NCBI RefSeq assembly: GCF_017573505.1
Contig: NZ_JAGEOJ010000019.1
Coordinates: forward strand, 166,768-230,767
Direction: 5' to 3'
DNA: 64,000 nucleotides
Source of the DNA: Actinomadura barringtoniae
GTDB lineage: Bacteria > Actinomycetota > Actinomycetes > Streptosporangiales > Streptosporangiaceae
Shown: positions 40,466-48,660 of the stretch, in pieces
Layout: every line of letters starts with the position of its first letter
Position numbering within the stretch: position 1 is the stretch's first letter
Position numbers and translations under genes: made by a program
Notes under the pieces: generated by a model
Told to the model about the DNA's origin: nothing
Seen by the model: only the letters and a program-made list of their open reading frames with translations
The model's database searches: none

Positions 40466-40997
40466 CCTCGTCCGCGTTCGCCGGGCGCTGCGCGAACAGC
40501 TTGGCGGCGGCGTCGACGATGCCCTGAATCAGGTGAGCGCGCAGCTCCGGCTCCGGAACGTCCGCGCCCTCGAGCGCGGCGACCAGCGGGCTCAGGAGCT
40601 GCGCGTGCCCGTCGCGGATGCGTTCGCGCGCCGGTTCGGCCAGTGCGTGCTCGACGAGCGCGACGGCCGCGGCGTGGCGGCCGTCGGTCATGACCTCGAG
40701 CTGCGTACGGATGTACGCCTCGACCTTGCCGGTGACGTCGGGCGCCGCCGCGAGGGCCTTCTCGACCAGCGAGGCCCAGCGTGGCAGCTCCTCCTCGACG
40801 ATCGCGGCGACCAGGTCGTCCTTGGAACGGAAGTACTCGTACAGGCTGGGCCGTGACAGGCCCACCTTGCGGGCGAGCGCGGCGAGGGAGAGCGCCTCGA
40901 TGCCCTCCTCGGCCACCAGGGCGCGCGCCGCGTCGAGCAGAGTGCGGAGCTGACGGGCGCGGTGCTCGGCGACCGTGGGTTCGCTGATTCTCGGCAC
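40422..40997 (-). CDS. TetR-family regulator
   Basis: A protein of 191 residues. The HTH region has RQLRTLLDAARALVAEEGIE, then LSLAALARKVGLSRPSLYEY and FRSKDDLVAAIVEEE. The C-terminal helical domain shows no recognisable ligand motif. It is divergent from an FtsX-type permease gene; the gap holds a perfect palindrome CCGACGTCACGTCGG and a second inverted repeat. Autoregulation and control of the ABC transporter are likely. Its 3' end overlaps the convergent monooxygenase gene by 44 bp. Confidence 0.95.
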   Translation of the reverse strand: MPRISEPTVAEHRARQLRTLLDAARALVAEEGIEALSLAALARKVGLSRPSLYEYFRSKDDLVAAIVEEELPRWASLVEKALAAAPDVTGKVEAYIRTQLEVMTDGRHAAAVALVEHALAEPARERIRDGHAQLLSPLVAALEGADVPEPELRAHLIQGIVDAAAKLFAQRPANADEVIAAAVAQALHGLD

Positions 40998-41015
40998 CCG
41001 GCCATTCTACGTTTT

Positions 41016-41030
41016 CCGACGTCACGTCGG
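41016..41030. promoter_or_regulatory. TetR operator, palindrome CCGACGTCACGTCGG
   Basis: Perfect 7-bp arms around a central C, 19 bp upstream of the TetR start and 65 bp before the permease start. The core CGACGTCACGTC recurs at 36713-36724 ahead of the SDR gene. Confidence 0.85.
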
Positions 41031-41042
41031 TAACTTGGCATT

Positions 41043-41080
41043 CCGACGCACCGTAGGTATGTTTGCCTACATGCCGTCGG
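41043..41080. promoter_or_regulatory. Nested inverted repeats in the FtsX permease leader
   Basis: CCGACG (41043-41048) pairs with CGTCGG (41075-41080). Inside it GTAGG (41053-41057) pairs with CCTAC (41066-41070). It may be a second operator or an mRNA leader hairpin just before the permease ribosome site. Confidence 0.5.
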
Positions 41081-41094
41081 AAAGGGGCAGGGTC

Positions 41095-42087
41095 GTGTGG
41101 TTCGCCGTGTGGTTTCTCGCATGGAGGGAAATGCGCCATGATCGGGTCCGCTTCGGGCTGACCGCCGCGCTCGTCGGGCTGGTCGCGTTCCTGGTCTTCA
41201 TGCTCACCGGCCTGGCGACGGGCCTCGGCCAGGCCGGCGTGTCGGGGCTCGGGAAGCTCCCCGCCGACACGATCGTCTTCTCCTCGGGCGCGGACAAGGT
41301 CCTGTCCCGCAGCGCCCTGCCAGCCTCCACCGAGGCGAAGCTCCGTGCCGACCCTGCCGTGCGCGACGTACGCCCGATCGGCCAGTCGATGGTCCAGACG
41401 CAAGGAACCTCGCTCGCCCTCATCGGCCTGGACCCCGTCCCGCCCGGCACGATCGTCCTCGACCGTTCGGTCCACAACGTGAAGCCGGGCGACGTCCTCA
41501 CCATCGACCACACACACCTCAAGGTCAGCCTCGCCGACCTCGGATCCATCCAGCACACACCAGTCGGCCGCGTCTCACTGAGCACCTGGCAACACCTAGA
41601 AGGCCGCAACGCCAGCGCGTACCTCCTCCACGGCAAGCCCAGGCCGATCCCCGGCGCCGAGATGGCCACCAAGTCGGCCGCGATCGACGCCGTACCCGGC
41701 TACAAGGCCGAGACCGGCACGGTCACCCTCATCCGCGGCTTCCTCCTGGCGGTGACGGCGCTGCTCATCGGAACGGTCTTCTGGATCTTCACCCTGCAGA
41801 AGGAACCGAGCCTCGCCGTCCTGCGCGCCACGGGGGCGCGCGCACGCCTGCTGGTCGGCTCGTACCTCGTCCAGGTGATCCTCACGACCGTCACCGGTGT
41901 GGCGCTCGGCTTCGCGGTGGTCCAAGGCATCGGTGCGACCATGCCCGCGGGAACGTTCTCCCTCACCGCGACCTCCGCCGCAGCGGCCGCAGCCATCCTC
42001 TCCGCCCTGGCGATAGCCGCCTCCGCCGCATCCCTGCGCCGCCTGCTGACAATCGACCCGCTGCTCTCACTAGGGAGGAACGCATGA
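41095..42087 (+). CDS. FtsX-type ABC transporter permease
   Basis: GTG 41095 is preferred because AAAGGGGCAGGG lies just upstream; ATG 41071 is an alternative inside the inverted repeat. The 330 residues start with the amphipathic entry FLAWREMRHDRVRFGLTA, a first helix (about 18-40), an extracytoplasmic domain (about 45-215) and three C-terminal helices. The FtsX phrase LAVLRATGARARLLVGSYLVQ is present. It overlaps the ATPase gene by ATGA. The protein is of DevC/YbjZ type, working as a homodimer with the next gene's ATPase to expel a molecule from the envelope. The TetR palindrome upstream suggests repression. Confidence 0.92.
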   Translation: MWFAVWFLAWREMRHDRVRFGLTAALVGLVAFLVFMLTGLATGLGQAGVSGLGKLPADTIVFSSGADKVLSRSALPASTEAKLRADPAVRDVRPIGQSMVQTQGTSLALIGLDPVPPGTIVLDRSVHNVKPGDVLTIDHTHLKVSLADLGSIQHTPVGRVSLSTWQHLEGRNASAYLLHGKPRPIPGAEMATKSAAIDAVPGYKAETGTVTLIRGFLLAVTALLIGTVFWIFTLQKEPSLAVLRATGARARLLVGSYLVQVILTTVTGVALGFAVVQGIGATMPAGTFSLTATSAAAAAAILSALAIAASAASLRRLLTIDPLLSLGRNA

Positions 42088-42731
42088 GGACCTCCGTGCA
42101 AACAGAGCCCCTCACCCTCCGCCGCGTCCACCACGCCTACAACAACGTCGAAGTCCTGCACGGCATAGACCTCACCCTGAACAACAACGAGCTGGTGGCG
42201 CTTCTAGGCCCCAGCGGTTCAGGCAAGACAACGCTCCTGGCGATAGCAGGCGGCCTCCTACGCCCCACCTCCGGCGAAGTCTCGATCCTCGGCGCCCCAC
42301 CGGCCCGCGACATCGCCCGCAAGGTCGCCTACATCCTCCAAGCGGGCTCCCTCATCCCGTACCTCACGGTCGCCGAGAACCTCCACGCCCGCCGCATCGT
42401 CGCCGGTCTCAAACCCGACCGCGCCCGCGCCGCCGAACTCCTCGAAGCGGTCGACCTCGCTCCCAAGGCCGACCGCCATCCCGACAAGCTTTCCGGCGGC
42501 GAACGCCAGCGCGCCTGCGTAGCCCAGGCCCTCTACACAGGCGCGCCCGTTCTCCTGGCCGACGAACCCACCGCCAGCCTCGACCGCTCCCGAGGCCGCG
42601 CCGTCATGACCCTCCTGGCCGCCCACGCCCACGACACCGGCGCAGCCGTCCTGGTAGCCACCCACGACGAACGCTCCCTGGATCTGGCCGACCAAACCCT
42701 CTCCATGGAGGACGGTGTCCTCCATGGCTGA
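42084..42731 (+). CDS. MacB/LolD-type ABC transporter ATP-binding protein
   Basis: A protein of 215 residues with Walker A GPSGSGKTT, Q-loop YILQAGSLIPYLTV, signature LSGGERQRACVAQAL, Walker B VLLADEPTASLD and switch His in VATHDER. This is the compact LolD/MacB class that powers FtsX-type permeases. The four-base overlap with the permease shows translational coupling. Convergent with the Ogt gene. Confidence 0.96.
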   Translation: MRTSVQTEPLTLRRVHHAYNNVEVLHGIDLTLNNNELVALLGPSGSGKTTLLAIAGGLLRPTSGEVSILGAPPARDIARKVAYILQAGSLIPYLTVAENLHARRIVAGLKPDRARAAELLEAVDLAPKADRHPDKLSGGERQRACVAQALYTGAPVLLADEPTASLDRSRGRAVMTLLAAHAHDTGAAVLVATHDERSLDLADQTLSMEDGVLHG

Positions 42732-42749
42732 GTTCTCCAGGGTTGAGCC

Positions 42750-43301
42750 CTAAGGCGCCTGGGGGCCCTCGTCGGGGTTCCAGTCGAGGGTGGCGGGGAT
42801 GGAGCCTTCGAGGGTGAGGAGCCAGCGCTTCATCTCGACGCCGTTGCCGCCGCTGTAGCCGCCGAGGCCGTTGGAGGCGACGACGCGGTGGCAGGGGACG
42901 ATGATGGGGATGGGGTTGCTGCCCATGACCTGGCCGATGGCCTGGGCGTGGACGCCGGTGCCGCTCAGCTCGCCGAGGTCGCCGTAGGTGACGACCTTGC
43001 CGTACGGGATCTGCTCGTACAGCGTGGTGAGGACCTGGCGCTGCACGTCGGTGGTCAGCCGCCAGTCGATCGGCGCCTCGAAGGTGAGGGTCTCGCCCTT
43101 GAAGTAGGCGTTGATCTTCTCCACGACGGTCGCGGTGCGCTCGGGGTCCTCGACGACCGGGAGGCCGATCCGCTTGGTGGCGCGGGCGCGGGCGCCGGGG
43201 GTGTCCTTGAAGCCCACCCAGGCGACGCCGGTCTCGGTCGCCGCGACCAGGAGTCGCCCGATCGGCGTGTCCACCGCGTTGAGAGTGACTGTCTCGTTCA
43301 T
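42750..43301 (-). CDS. ogt: Methylated-DNA--protein-cysteine S-methyltransferase
   Basis: The ATG at 43301 follows GGGGGCAG and gives 183 residues; the much longer open frame upstream is a shadow. The active-site block IIVPCHRVVASNGLGGYSGG holds the alkyl-accepting Cys, and the HTH part has VLTTLYEQIPYGKVVTYGDL. The protein removes methyl groups from O6-methylguanine in a single-use repair reaction. The N-terminal domain (TPIGRLLVAATETGVAWVGF) is the Ogt type without an AdaA domain. Confidence 0.96.
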   Translation of the reverse strand: MNETVTLNAVDTPIGRLLVAATETGVAWVGFKDTPGARARATKRIGLPVVEDPERTATVVEKINAYFKGETLTFEAPIDWRLTTDVQRQVLTTLYEQIPYGKVVTYGDLGELSGTGVHAQAIGQVMGSNPIPIIVPCHRVVASNGLGGYSGGNGVEMKRWLLTLEGSIPATLDWNPDEGPQAP

Positions 43302-43378
43302 CGGTCTGCCCCCTTCTGGCCGGTTGTCTCTATGTAACACCGCATGTAACACCGCGCGGCTCGAATGCGTTGCACGGT

Positions 43379-46000
43379 CTATGCGCTCGTGAGGATGTTG
43401 TGGAGGCGGGCCGCTTCGCGTACGAGGCGGGACGATCCGCCGCGCGTGGCGAGGCCGGCGAGGCCTTTGATCTCGGGGCGGGTGCCGGTGTTCTGGGCGG
43501 ACTCGGCGGCTAGCGCCAGGAGTTCGGCGAGGCCGGTGGGGGAGCGTTCGCCGGGGGCGGGCAGCAAGGTGGGGAGCGCGGCTGCGGTGACGGCCAGGAC
43601 GTCGGCGTACGCTCCGGCGCGGGCCGTCTCGGTGAGCGCGGAGGAGACGCGGTTGAGCTTGGCCTGGCCGGAGTCGACCAGTGTCGCGATCGCCGTGCCC
43701 AGGTCGGTGGCGGGCAGCTGGCGGCGGGCGCAGAGGGTGATGACGGCGTCGGTGGCTCCGGCTCGTTCCTCCGTACGTTTGGCGGTGAGGCCGAGCGCGA
43801 GCGCGGTTGCCATCGCCTGGCCTGCGGGACCTTCGCCTTCCGCCAGGGCGAGGAGGACGGCGCCCTGGCCGTCGCGGGACTCCGTACGGTCGGCGAGGGG
43901 GAGCAGGAGGTGCGCGGCGATCACCTCGCGGTGGGACGGCAGGAGCGACGGCCACCAGGAGAAGGCGTAGGAGATGTGGAAGCCCTCCGGGTCGAGCACC
44001 TTCCAGAGGCCTTCGGCGGGGTAGCGGAGCAGGGGCGTAGCCAGGCCGCCCTCGTCTGGCGCGACGATGACGGGCAGTACGCGGTCGACGTAGCTGCGCT
44101 CCCAGGCCGAGTAGTTCCAGGTCTTGCGCGGGATGCTGTGGAACGAGCAGGTCACGTCGGGGTCGGGCAGGCCGCCGCCGGTGAGCCAGGCCGTCGCCAG
44201 GGCGCCTGCGGGTGACTGGAGGCGGCGGGCCCGGCGGATGATGTCGGCGCCCGGTTCGCGGGGGAGCCGCATGAGGGCCTGATCCAGGTCGCTCTGGGCG
44301 GGTGAGATGCCTGCTGCTTCGAGGCGTTCGAGGCGCTCCAGGAGGACGGCGGGATCGATGTGGCCGGTGGAGAGCGTCGGGGTGGAGAGCAGGGCAGGGG
44401 TGCGGCCCACGGCTGCGCAGATCTCACGCATGCGCGTCCACAGCACGACGTCGGGGGCCGGGCCTGCTTGATCGGGTGACAGGGGTTCGTGCTCGAACGG
44501 CGGCGGACCGGCGGTCGGCTGCACCAGTGGCCGGAGCGCGGCCATCAGCCAGGAGGTGGGATCCTGGTCCAGCGGATCGTGGTCGTGCAGCAGCCAGGGG
44601 GCGGCGTGCGGCGCGATCCGTCGCATGGCCTCGCTGGTCGCCTGCGGGTCGCGGTGGGCGAACTCGACGATTCCGGCCAGCACGCGTTCGCCGTCCGCCC
44701 AGCCGATCTCTCCGCGCAGCCGCGCCGCGACCTCCTCGGTGAGCTCGGGCAGGGATGAGATGGGCGGGAGGTCGCGTGGGGCCGGGGCCGGGGGCGGCGG
44801 GAGGCCTGGGCCCGGCGTCGTCGACACCGGAGCGGAGATCTCGCCGAAGGCGGCGGCTAGGCGTTCGCGCGCCTCGGCGGGAAGGCCGGCGGCCGCGTTC
44901 CGGACGATCTCGCGAGCCGAGGCGGTCGCCTGGGGAGCCAGCTTCGCGACGATGCGCGCGGCCCGTTCCTGCAGGTCGAGCGAGTCCTGCTCGAACGCGA
45001 TGGTGAGTGCGGTGAGCGAGGCGTCGACGCGGGCGGCGGCTGTGCGGTCGATCCAGGTGAGCGTCGCGCGGACCAGCTTCTTCTCCGGGCGGAAGAGCAG
45101 CGCCTCGGCGGCCTCGCGGAACGTCACCTCCTCCAGCGCGCCCGCCTCGTCGATGCGGCGCAGCTCAGCGAGCGCGAGCTCGGCCACGCGGCCGGGGGCG
45201 ACGGGCAGCAGCCGCAGGTAGTCGCGCGCCCGGTCGATGGCCTCCGGAACCGATGGCGTGAGCGCATCGTGCAGGTACACGTACCAGCGCAGGTCCTGGA
45301 TGGTCCCGCCCCGCAGGAACCGCCGTACGCAGCCGTCGAGCAGCATCGTCCGGTCGATGCGATGAACGGCGACCAGGTGGAGCAGCATCTCGATCCACGG
45401 GTCGTCGCGTTCGGTGCCCGGGTCCAGGACGAGGCCGGCGCCCTGCACCTCGAACAGGCGCGGCAGCAGCGAGTCGAGGTAGGGCTCCTCGTTCAGGTCC
45501 GGGTAGGGCGTGGTCCACCGCACCCAGCCGACGAAGTAGGCCTCGTCCTCCGGAAGACCCTCGCCGGCGTCGTGCGCGAGCAGGTCGGCGACGTACCAGC
45601 GTCCTGCGTCGCGCCACGGGTCGGCGGCTCGCAGCCGTGCGGCGACGCGGCGGGCCACGTCCGCGCGCCAGGCCGGCGGCCGATGCTGAACGGCCGTCAC
45701 GACCAGTCGCGCGTGCCCCTTGTCGCTGCCGAACCCCAGATCCCTCCGGCACAGCCACGACGCCACGGCCGTCGCACCGGGGATGCAGCCCGCGCCCACG
45801 ACGCGGAAGGCCGCGGCGCACCCCCGGCCGGTGTCGCCCCAGAACCCGCCATTGGAGGCCGACAGGAGTTCCTTGAGGTAGCCGGGCAGCTCCTTGGCGA
45901 CCGTGTGGCGTGTGGCCTCGTCGAGCTCGCCTACCAGGGCGGCGAGCTGGTGCGCCCGGCCCCGCTTGATCTCGGCGCGGATGTCGTCCCAGGTGGTCAA
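43379..46000 (-). CDS. DUF6493 helical-repeat protein, copy 2
   Basis: A protein of 873 residues, largely alpha-helical with HEAT-like arrays. The N-terminal region AFRVVGAGCIPGATAVASWL matches the DUF6493 family found beside SWIM genes in Streptomyces. The C-terminal part (LPLADRTESRDGQGAVLLALAEGEGP onward) repeats the pattern of its neighbour. Its start overlaps the stop of copy 1 by four bases (ATGA), and the two proteins are paralogues sharing LPTLLPxPGERxP and TRGGSSRLVREAARLH endings. No catalytic motif is visible; a scaffolding role with the SWIM protein is inferred. Confidence 0.85.
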   Translation of the reverse strand: MTTWDDIRAEIKRGRAHQLAALVGELDEATRHTVAKELPGYLKELLSASNGGFWGDTGRGCAAAFRVVGAGCIPGATAVASWLCRRDLGFGSDKGHARLVVTAVQHRPPAWRADVARRVAARLRAADPWRDAGRWYVADLLAHDAGEGLPEDEAYFVGWVRWTTPYPDLNEEPYLDSLLPRLFEVQGAGLVLDPGTERDDPWIEMLLHLVAVHRIDRTMLLDGCVRRFLRGGTIQDLRWYVYLHDALTPSVPEAIDRARDYLRLLPVAPGRVAELALAELRRIDEAGALEEVTFREAAEALLFRPEKKLVRATLTWIDRTAAARVDASLTALTIAFEQDSLDLQERAARIVAKLAPQATASAREIVRNAAAGLPAEARERLAAAFGEISAPVSTTPGPGLPPPPAPAPRDLPPISSLPELTEEVAARLRGEIGWADGERVLAGIVEFAHRDPQATSEAMRRIAPHAAPWLLHDHDPLDQDPTSWLMAALRPLVQPTAGPPPFEHEPLSPDQAGPAPDVVLWTRMREICAAVGRTPALLSTPTLSTGHIDPAVLLERLERLEAAGISPAQSDLDQALMRLPREPGADIIRRARRLQSPAGALATAWLTGGGLPDPDVTCSFHSIPRKTWNYSAWERSYVDRVLPVIVAPDEGGLATPLLRYPAEGLWKVLDPEGFHISYAFSWWPSLLPSHREVIAAHLLLPLADRTESRDGQGAVLLALAEGEGPAGQAMATALALGLTAKRTEERAGATDAVITLCARRQLPATDLGTAIATLVDSGQAKLNRVSSALTETARAGAYADVLAVTAAALPTLLPAPGERSPTGLAELLALAAESAQNTGTRPEIKGLAGLATRGGSSRLVREAARLHNILTSA

Positions 46001-48660
46001 CGCGTGTCCTCCGCGGTCAGGGTGCGGTGCAGCCGCACCGCTTCTCGTACGAGGCGGGACGATCCGCCGCGCGCGGCGACGTCGGCCAGGCCCTTCACTT
46101 CGGTCCGCGCGCCCGTCGCCTCGGCGGCTTCGGCGGCGAGCGCGATGAGGTCGGGGAGGGCGTTCGGGGCCTTCTCGCCGGGCTCGGGGATGAGGACGGG
46201 CAGAGCGTCGGCGATGACGGCGATGACGTCGGCGTAGGCGCCCGCTCGGGCCGCTTCGGTGAGCGACTCGGTGACCCGGTTGAGCTTGAGCTCGCCGATC
46301 TGGACGAGGGTGACGATCGCCTGGGCCAGGTCGAGAACGTTGAGCATGCCGCGGGCGCTGAGGGTCAGCAGGGCCTCCACGGCGTCCGCGCGTTCCTTGC
46401 GGTGCTTGGCGCTCAGCCCGTACGCCAGGAGGGTCACCATGGTGGAGCCGATGGGCCCGTCGGCGTGCGTCAGGCCGAGCAGCACGGTGCCCAGGTTGCT
46501 GCGCTCCTCGTTGCGTGAGGGCGCCAGGACGAGGGCGTGCGCGGCGATGACCTCACGGTGCGACGGCAGCAGGATCGGCCACCAGGTGGCGTGCGGGGGA
46601 TGGAAGTAGGGGCCGACCGTGAGGAACGACCATTCGCCCTTCGGCGGGAGCTCGCACAGGCTGGCGGCGATGGTGCTCGTGGTGTCCGGCTGCGTGATGG
46701 TGGGCAGAACGCGGGGGACCTTGCCGCCGTAGGCCCATGGGATCTGGTACGCGGCGCTGACGATCTCCGGGTCGCGCAGGCCTCCCGTCGTCAGCCACTC
46801 CACGATCAGCTGCCCGGCGAGCGAGCTGAGGCGGCGGGCCCTGGTGAGGACGTCGGATTCGATCTCGCGCGGCAGGCGGAGCAGGGCCTGGTCGAGGTCG
46901 AGCGGGCCCGGCTCCTGACCGGCGGCCTCCAGGCGTTCCATGCGGTCGAGGAGCGCCTCGGCCGACACGTGGCCGGTGACGTCGGTCGGCGTGGACAGCA
47001 GTACCGGTGAACGGCCGACGGCCGCGCCGATCTCCTCCATGCGCGCCTGAAGAACGCTCAGCGGCTCGTTCGGCGGTGGCGGGGTCGGGGACCAGCGCTG
47101 GGCGTGTTTCTGGGTCGGCGGCACCAGGGACTGGATCGCGTGCCCCAGCCACGTCGCGGAGTTGCCGTTGCCGACCGAGTCGGAGTGGTAGTCCAGCCAG
47201 GGCGCGGCTTCGAGGACGGCCGCGCGGAGCGCCTCGCGCGTCTCGTCCGGCCGGCTGTAGGCGAACTCCACCAGACCGGCGAGCACCCGTTCGGCGAGCA
47301 CGCCCTCGGTCTCGTGGTCGCGGAGGACGCGGACGCTCGCCTCGACCAGCTCGGCGATGGACGCGATCGGCGGCGGCAGCTCGGCGCGCACGGGAACGGG
47401 AACGGCCAGGGACGGCGCCGGTACTTCGGCCGTCGGCACAGACGTGACCGCGCCGAACGCGGCGGCGATGCGTTCCCTGGACTCGTGGGGGAGCGACGTG
47501 GCCGCCTCGCGGACCGTCTCGCGGGTCTGCTCGGTGGCCAGGGACGCGTGCTTGACCGCGACCTTGGCGGCGCGCTCCTGGATCTCCAGCGACTCGTGCC
47601 CGAACGCGATGCTGACCGCGGCGAGGGTGGCGTCGACGCGGTCGTGTTTGCGGGCGGTGTCGTGTTTGCGGGCGGTGTCGTGTTTGCGGGCGGCGCGGTC
47701 GAGCCAGGTCAGCGCCGTGCGCACCAGCTTGCGCTCGGGCCTGAACGCGAGCGCGTCGGCGGCCTCGGCGAAGAGGCCGGCGGGCAGGCGCCCGGCGTCG
47801 TCGAGACGCCGCACCTCGGCGAGCGCGTGCTCGACGATGGCGGGCGGGGCCGTGGGCAGGATGCGCACGTGATCGCGCAGGTAGGCCTCGGACTCCTCCA
47901 GCGTCGGCTGGAACGCGTCGTACAGCAGCACGAACCACTGCAGGTCGTTCGCCTCGCCGCCGCGCAGGAGGCGGCTGACGCAGCCGTCCATCATGGCCTT
48001 GCGTTCGAGCCGTCCCGCCTTGGTCAGCTCGATGATCGGGCCCGCGTAGCCGGCGCCCGGCCACCACCGCTCCCGGTTGCCGAGGACGCCGCCGATACCG
48101 TCCACCTCGAAGAACCGGGGGATCAGGGCCTCGGCGAAGGCATCGGAGGCCAGCTTGACCGGGTCGCCGCCCCACAGCACCCAGCCGCGCACGAACGCGT
48201 CGTCGAGCGGCGGCCCTGCCTGCGCGCCGCGGACGAGCTCGGCCGCCAGTTCCCACACCTGCGTGTCGCGCCACGACCCGGCGTTCGGGCGCAGCCGCGC
48301 GCTGAGCCGGTGCGCGACGTCGGCCCGCCACTCCGCCGGGCGGTCGGCGAGGATCGCGGCGAGCTGCCGGATGATCGTGTCGCGGTCGCGGCTGATCCAG
48401 GTGCGCAGCTCGCGGCGCGTCATCCAGCCCGCCACGGCCGCGGCGCCGCTCATCGTCGCCATCCCGGCGGCCAGCAGCGGCAGGGTCTGGTGGTCGGCGA
48501 GGAACCCCCACTCGGTCGCGGCGCGCGCGTCGCGCAGGTAGCCGGGCAGCGCCTTGGCGATGACGCGGCGGCCGGACTCGGGGAGCGCGCGGGCGAGGTC
48601 GGCGACCTTGGCCACCTCGCCGGTCGCCACCCAGCCGTCGAGGACGTCGTCGGCGTTCAC
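45997..48660 (-). CDS. DUF6493 helical-repeat protein, copy 1
   Basis: The GTG start at 48660 follows GGAGGTGG, giving 887 residues; the open frame running up to 50295 is a shadow of the SWIM gene. It has the same helical-repeat build as copy 2: LAAGMATMSGAAAVAGWMTR near the N-terminus, VDATLAAVSIAFGHESLEIQ in the middle and ARGGSSRLVREAVRLH near the C-terminus. A short KHDTAR repeat encoded by an 18-bp minisatellite is inserted near residue 330. It overlaps the SWIM gene by four bases upstream and copy 2 downstream, so all three are co-translated. Confidence 0.85.
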   Translation of the reverse strand: MNADDVLDGWVATGEVAKVADLARALPESGRRVIAKALPGYLRDARAATEWGFLADHQTLPLLAAGMATMSGAAAVAGWMTRRELRTWISRDRDTIIRQLAAILADRPAEWRADVAHRLSARLRPNAGSWRDTQVWELAAELVRGAQAGPPLDDAFVRGWVLWGGDPVKLASDAFAEALIPRFFEVDGIGGVLGNRERWWPGAGYAGPIIELTKAGRLERKAMMDGCVSRLLRGGEANDLQWFVLLYDAFQPTLEESEAYLRDHVRILPTAPPAIVEHALAEVRRLDDAGRLPAGLFAEAADALAFRPERKLVRTALTWLDRAARKHDTARKHDTARKHDRVDATLAAVSIAFGHESLEIQERAAKVAVKHASLATEQTRETVREAATSLPHESRERIAAAFGAVTSVPTAEVPAPSLAVPVPVRAELPPPIASIAELVEASVRVLRDHETEGVLAERVLAGLVEFAYSRPDETREALRAAVLEAAPWLDYHSDSVGNGNSATWLGHAIQSLVPPTQKHAQRWSPTPPPPNEPLSVLQARMEEIGAAVGRSPVLLSTPTDVTGHVSAEALLDRMERLEAAGQEPGPLDLDQALLRLPREIESDVLTRARRLSSLAGQLIVEWLTTGGLRDPEIVSAAYQIPWAYGGKVPRVLPTITQPDTTSTIAASLCELPPKGEWSFLTVGPYFHPPHATWWPILLPSHREVIAAHALVLAPSRNEERSNLGTVLLGLTHADGPIGSTMVTLLAYGLSAKHRKERADAVEALLTLSARGMLNVLDLAQAIVTLVQIGELKLNRVTESLTEAARAGAYADVIAVIADALPVLIPEPGEKAPNALPDLIALAAEAAEATGARTEVKGLADVAARGGSSRLVREAVRLHRTLTAEDTR
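47641..47694 (-). repeat. In-frame 18-bp tandem repeat (three units) in DUF6493 copy 1
   Basis: Three 18-bp units (GTCGTGTTTGCGGGCGGT on the plus strand, the last with one change) encode ARKHDT-type hexapeptides on the minus strand. The paralogue lacks this array at the equivalent TWIDRTAAARVDASLTA site. Confidence 0.9.
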
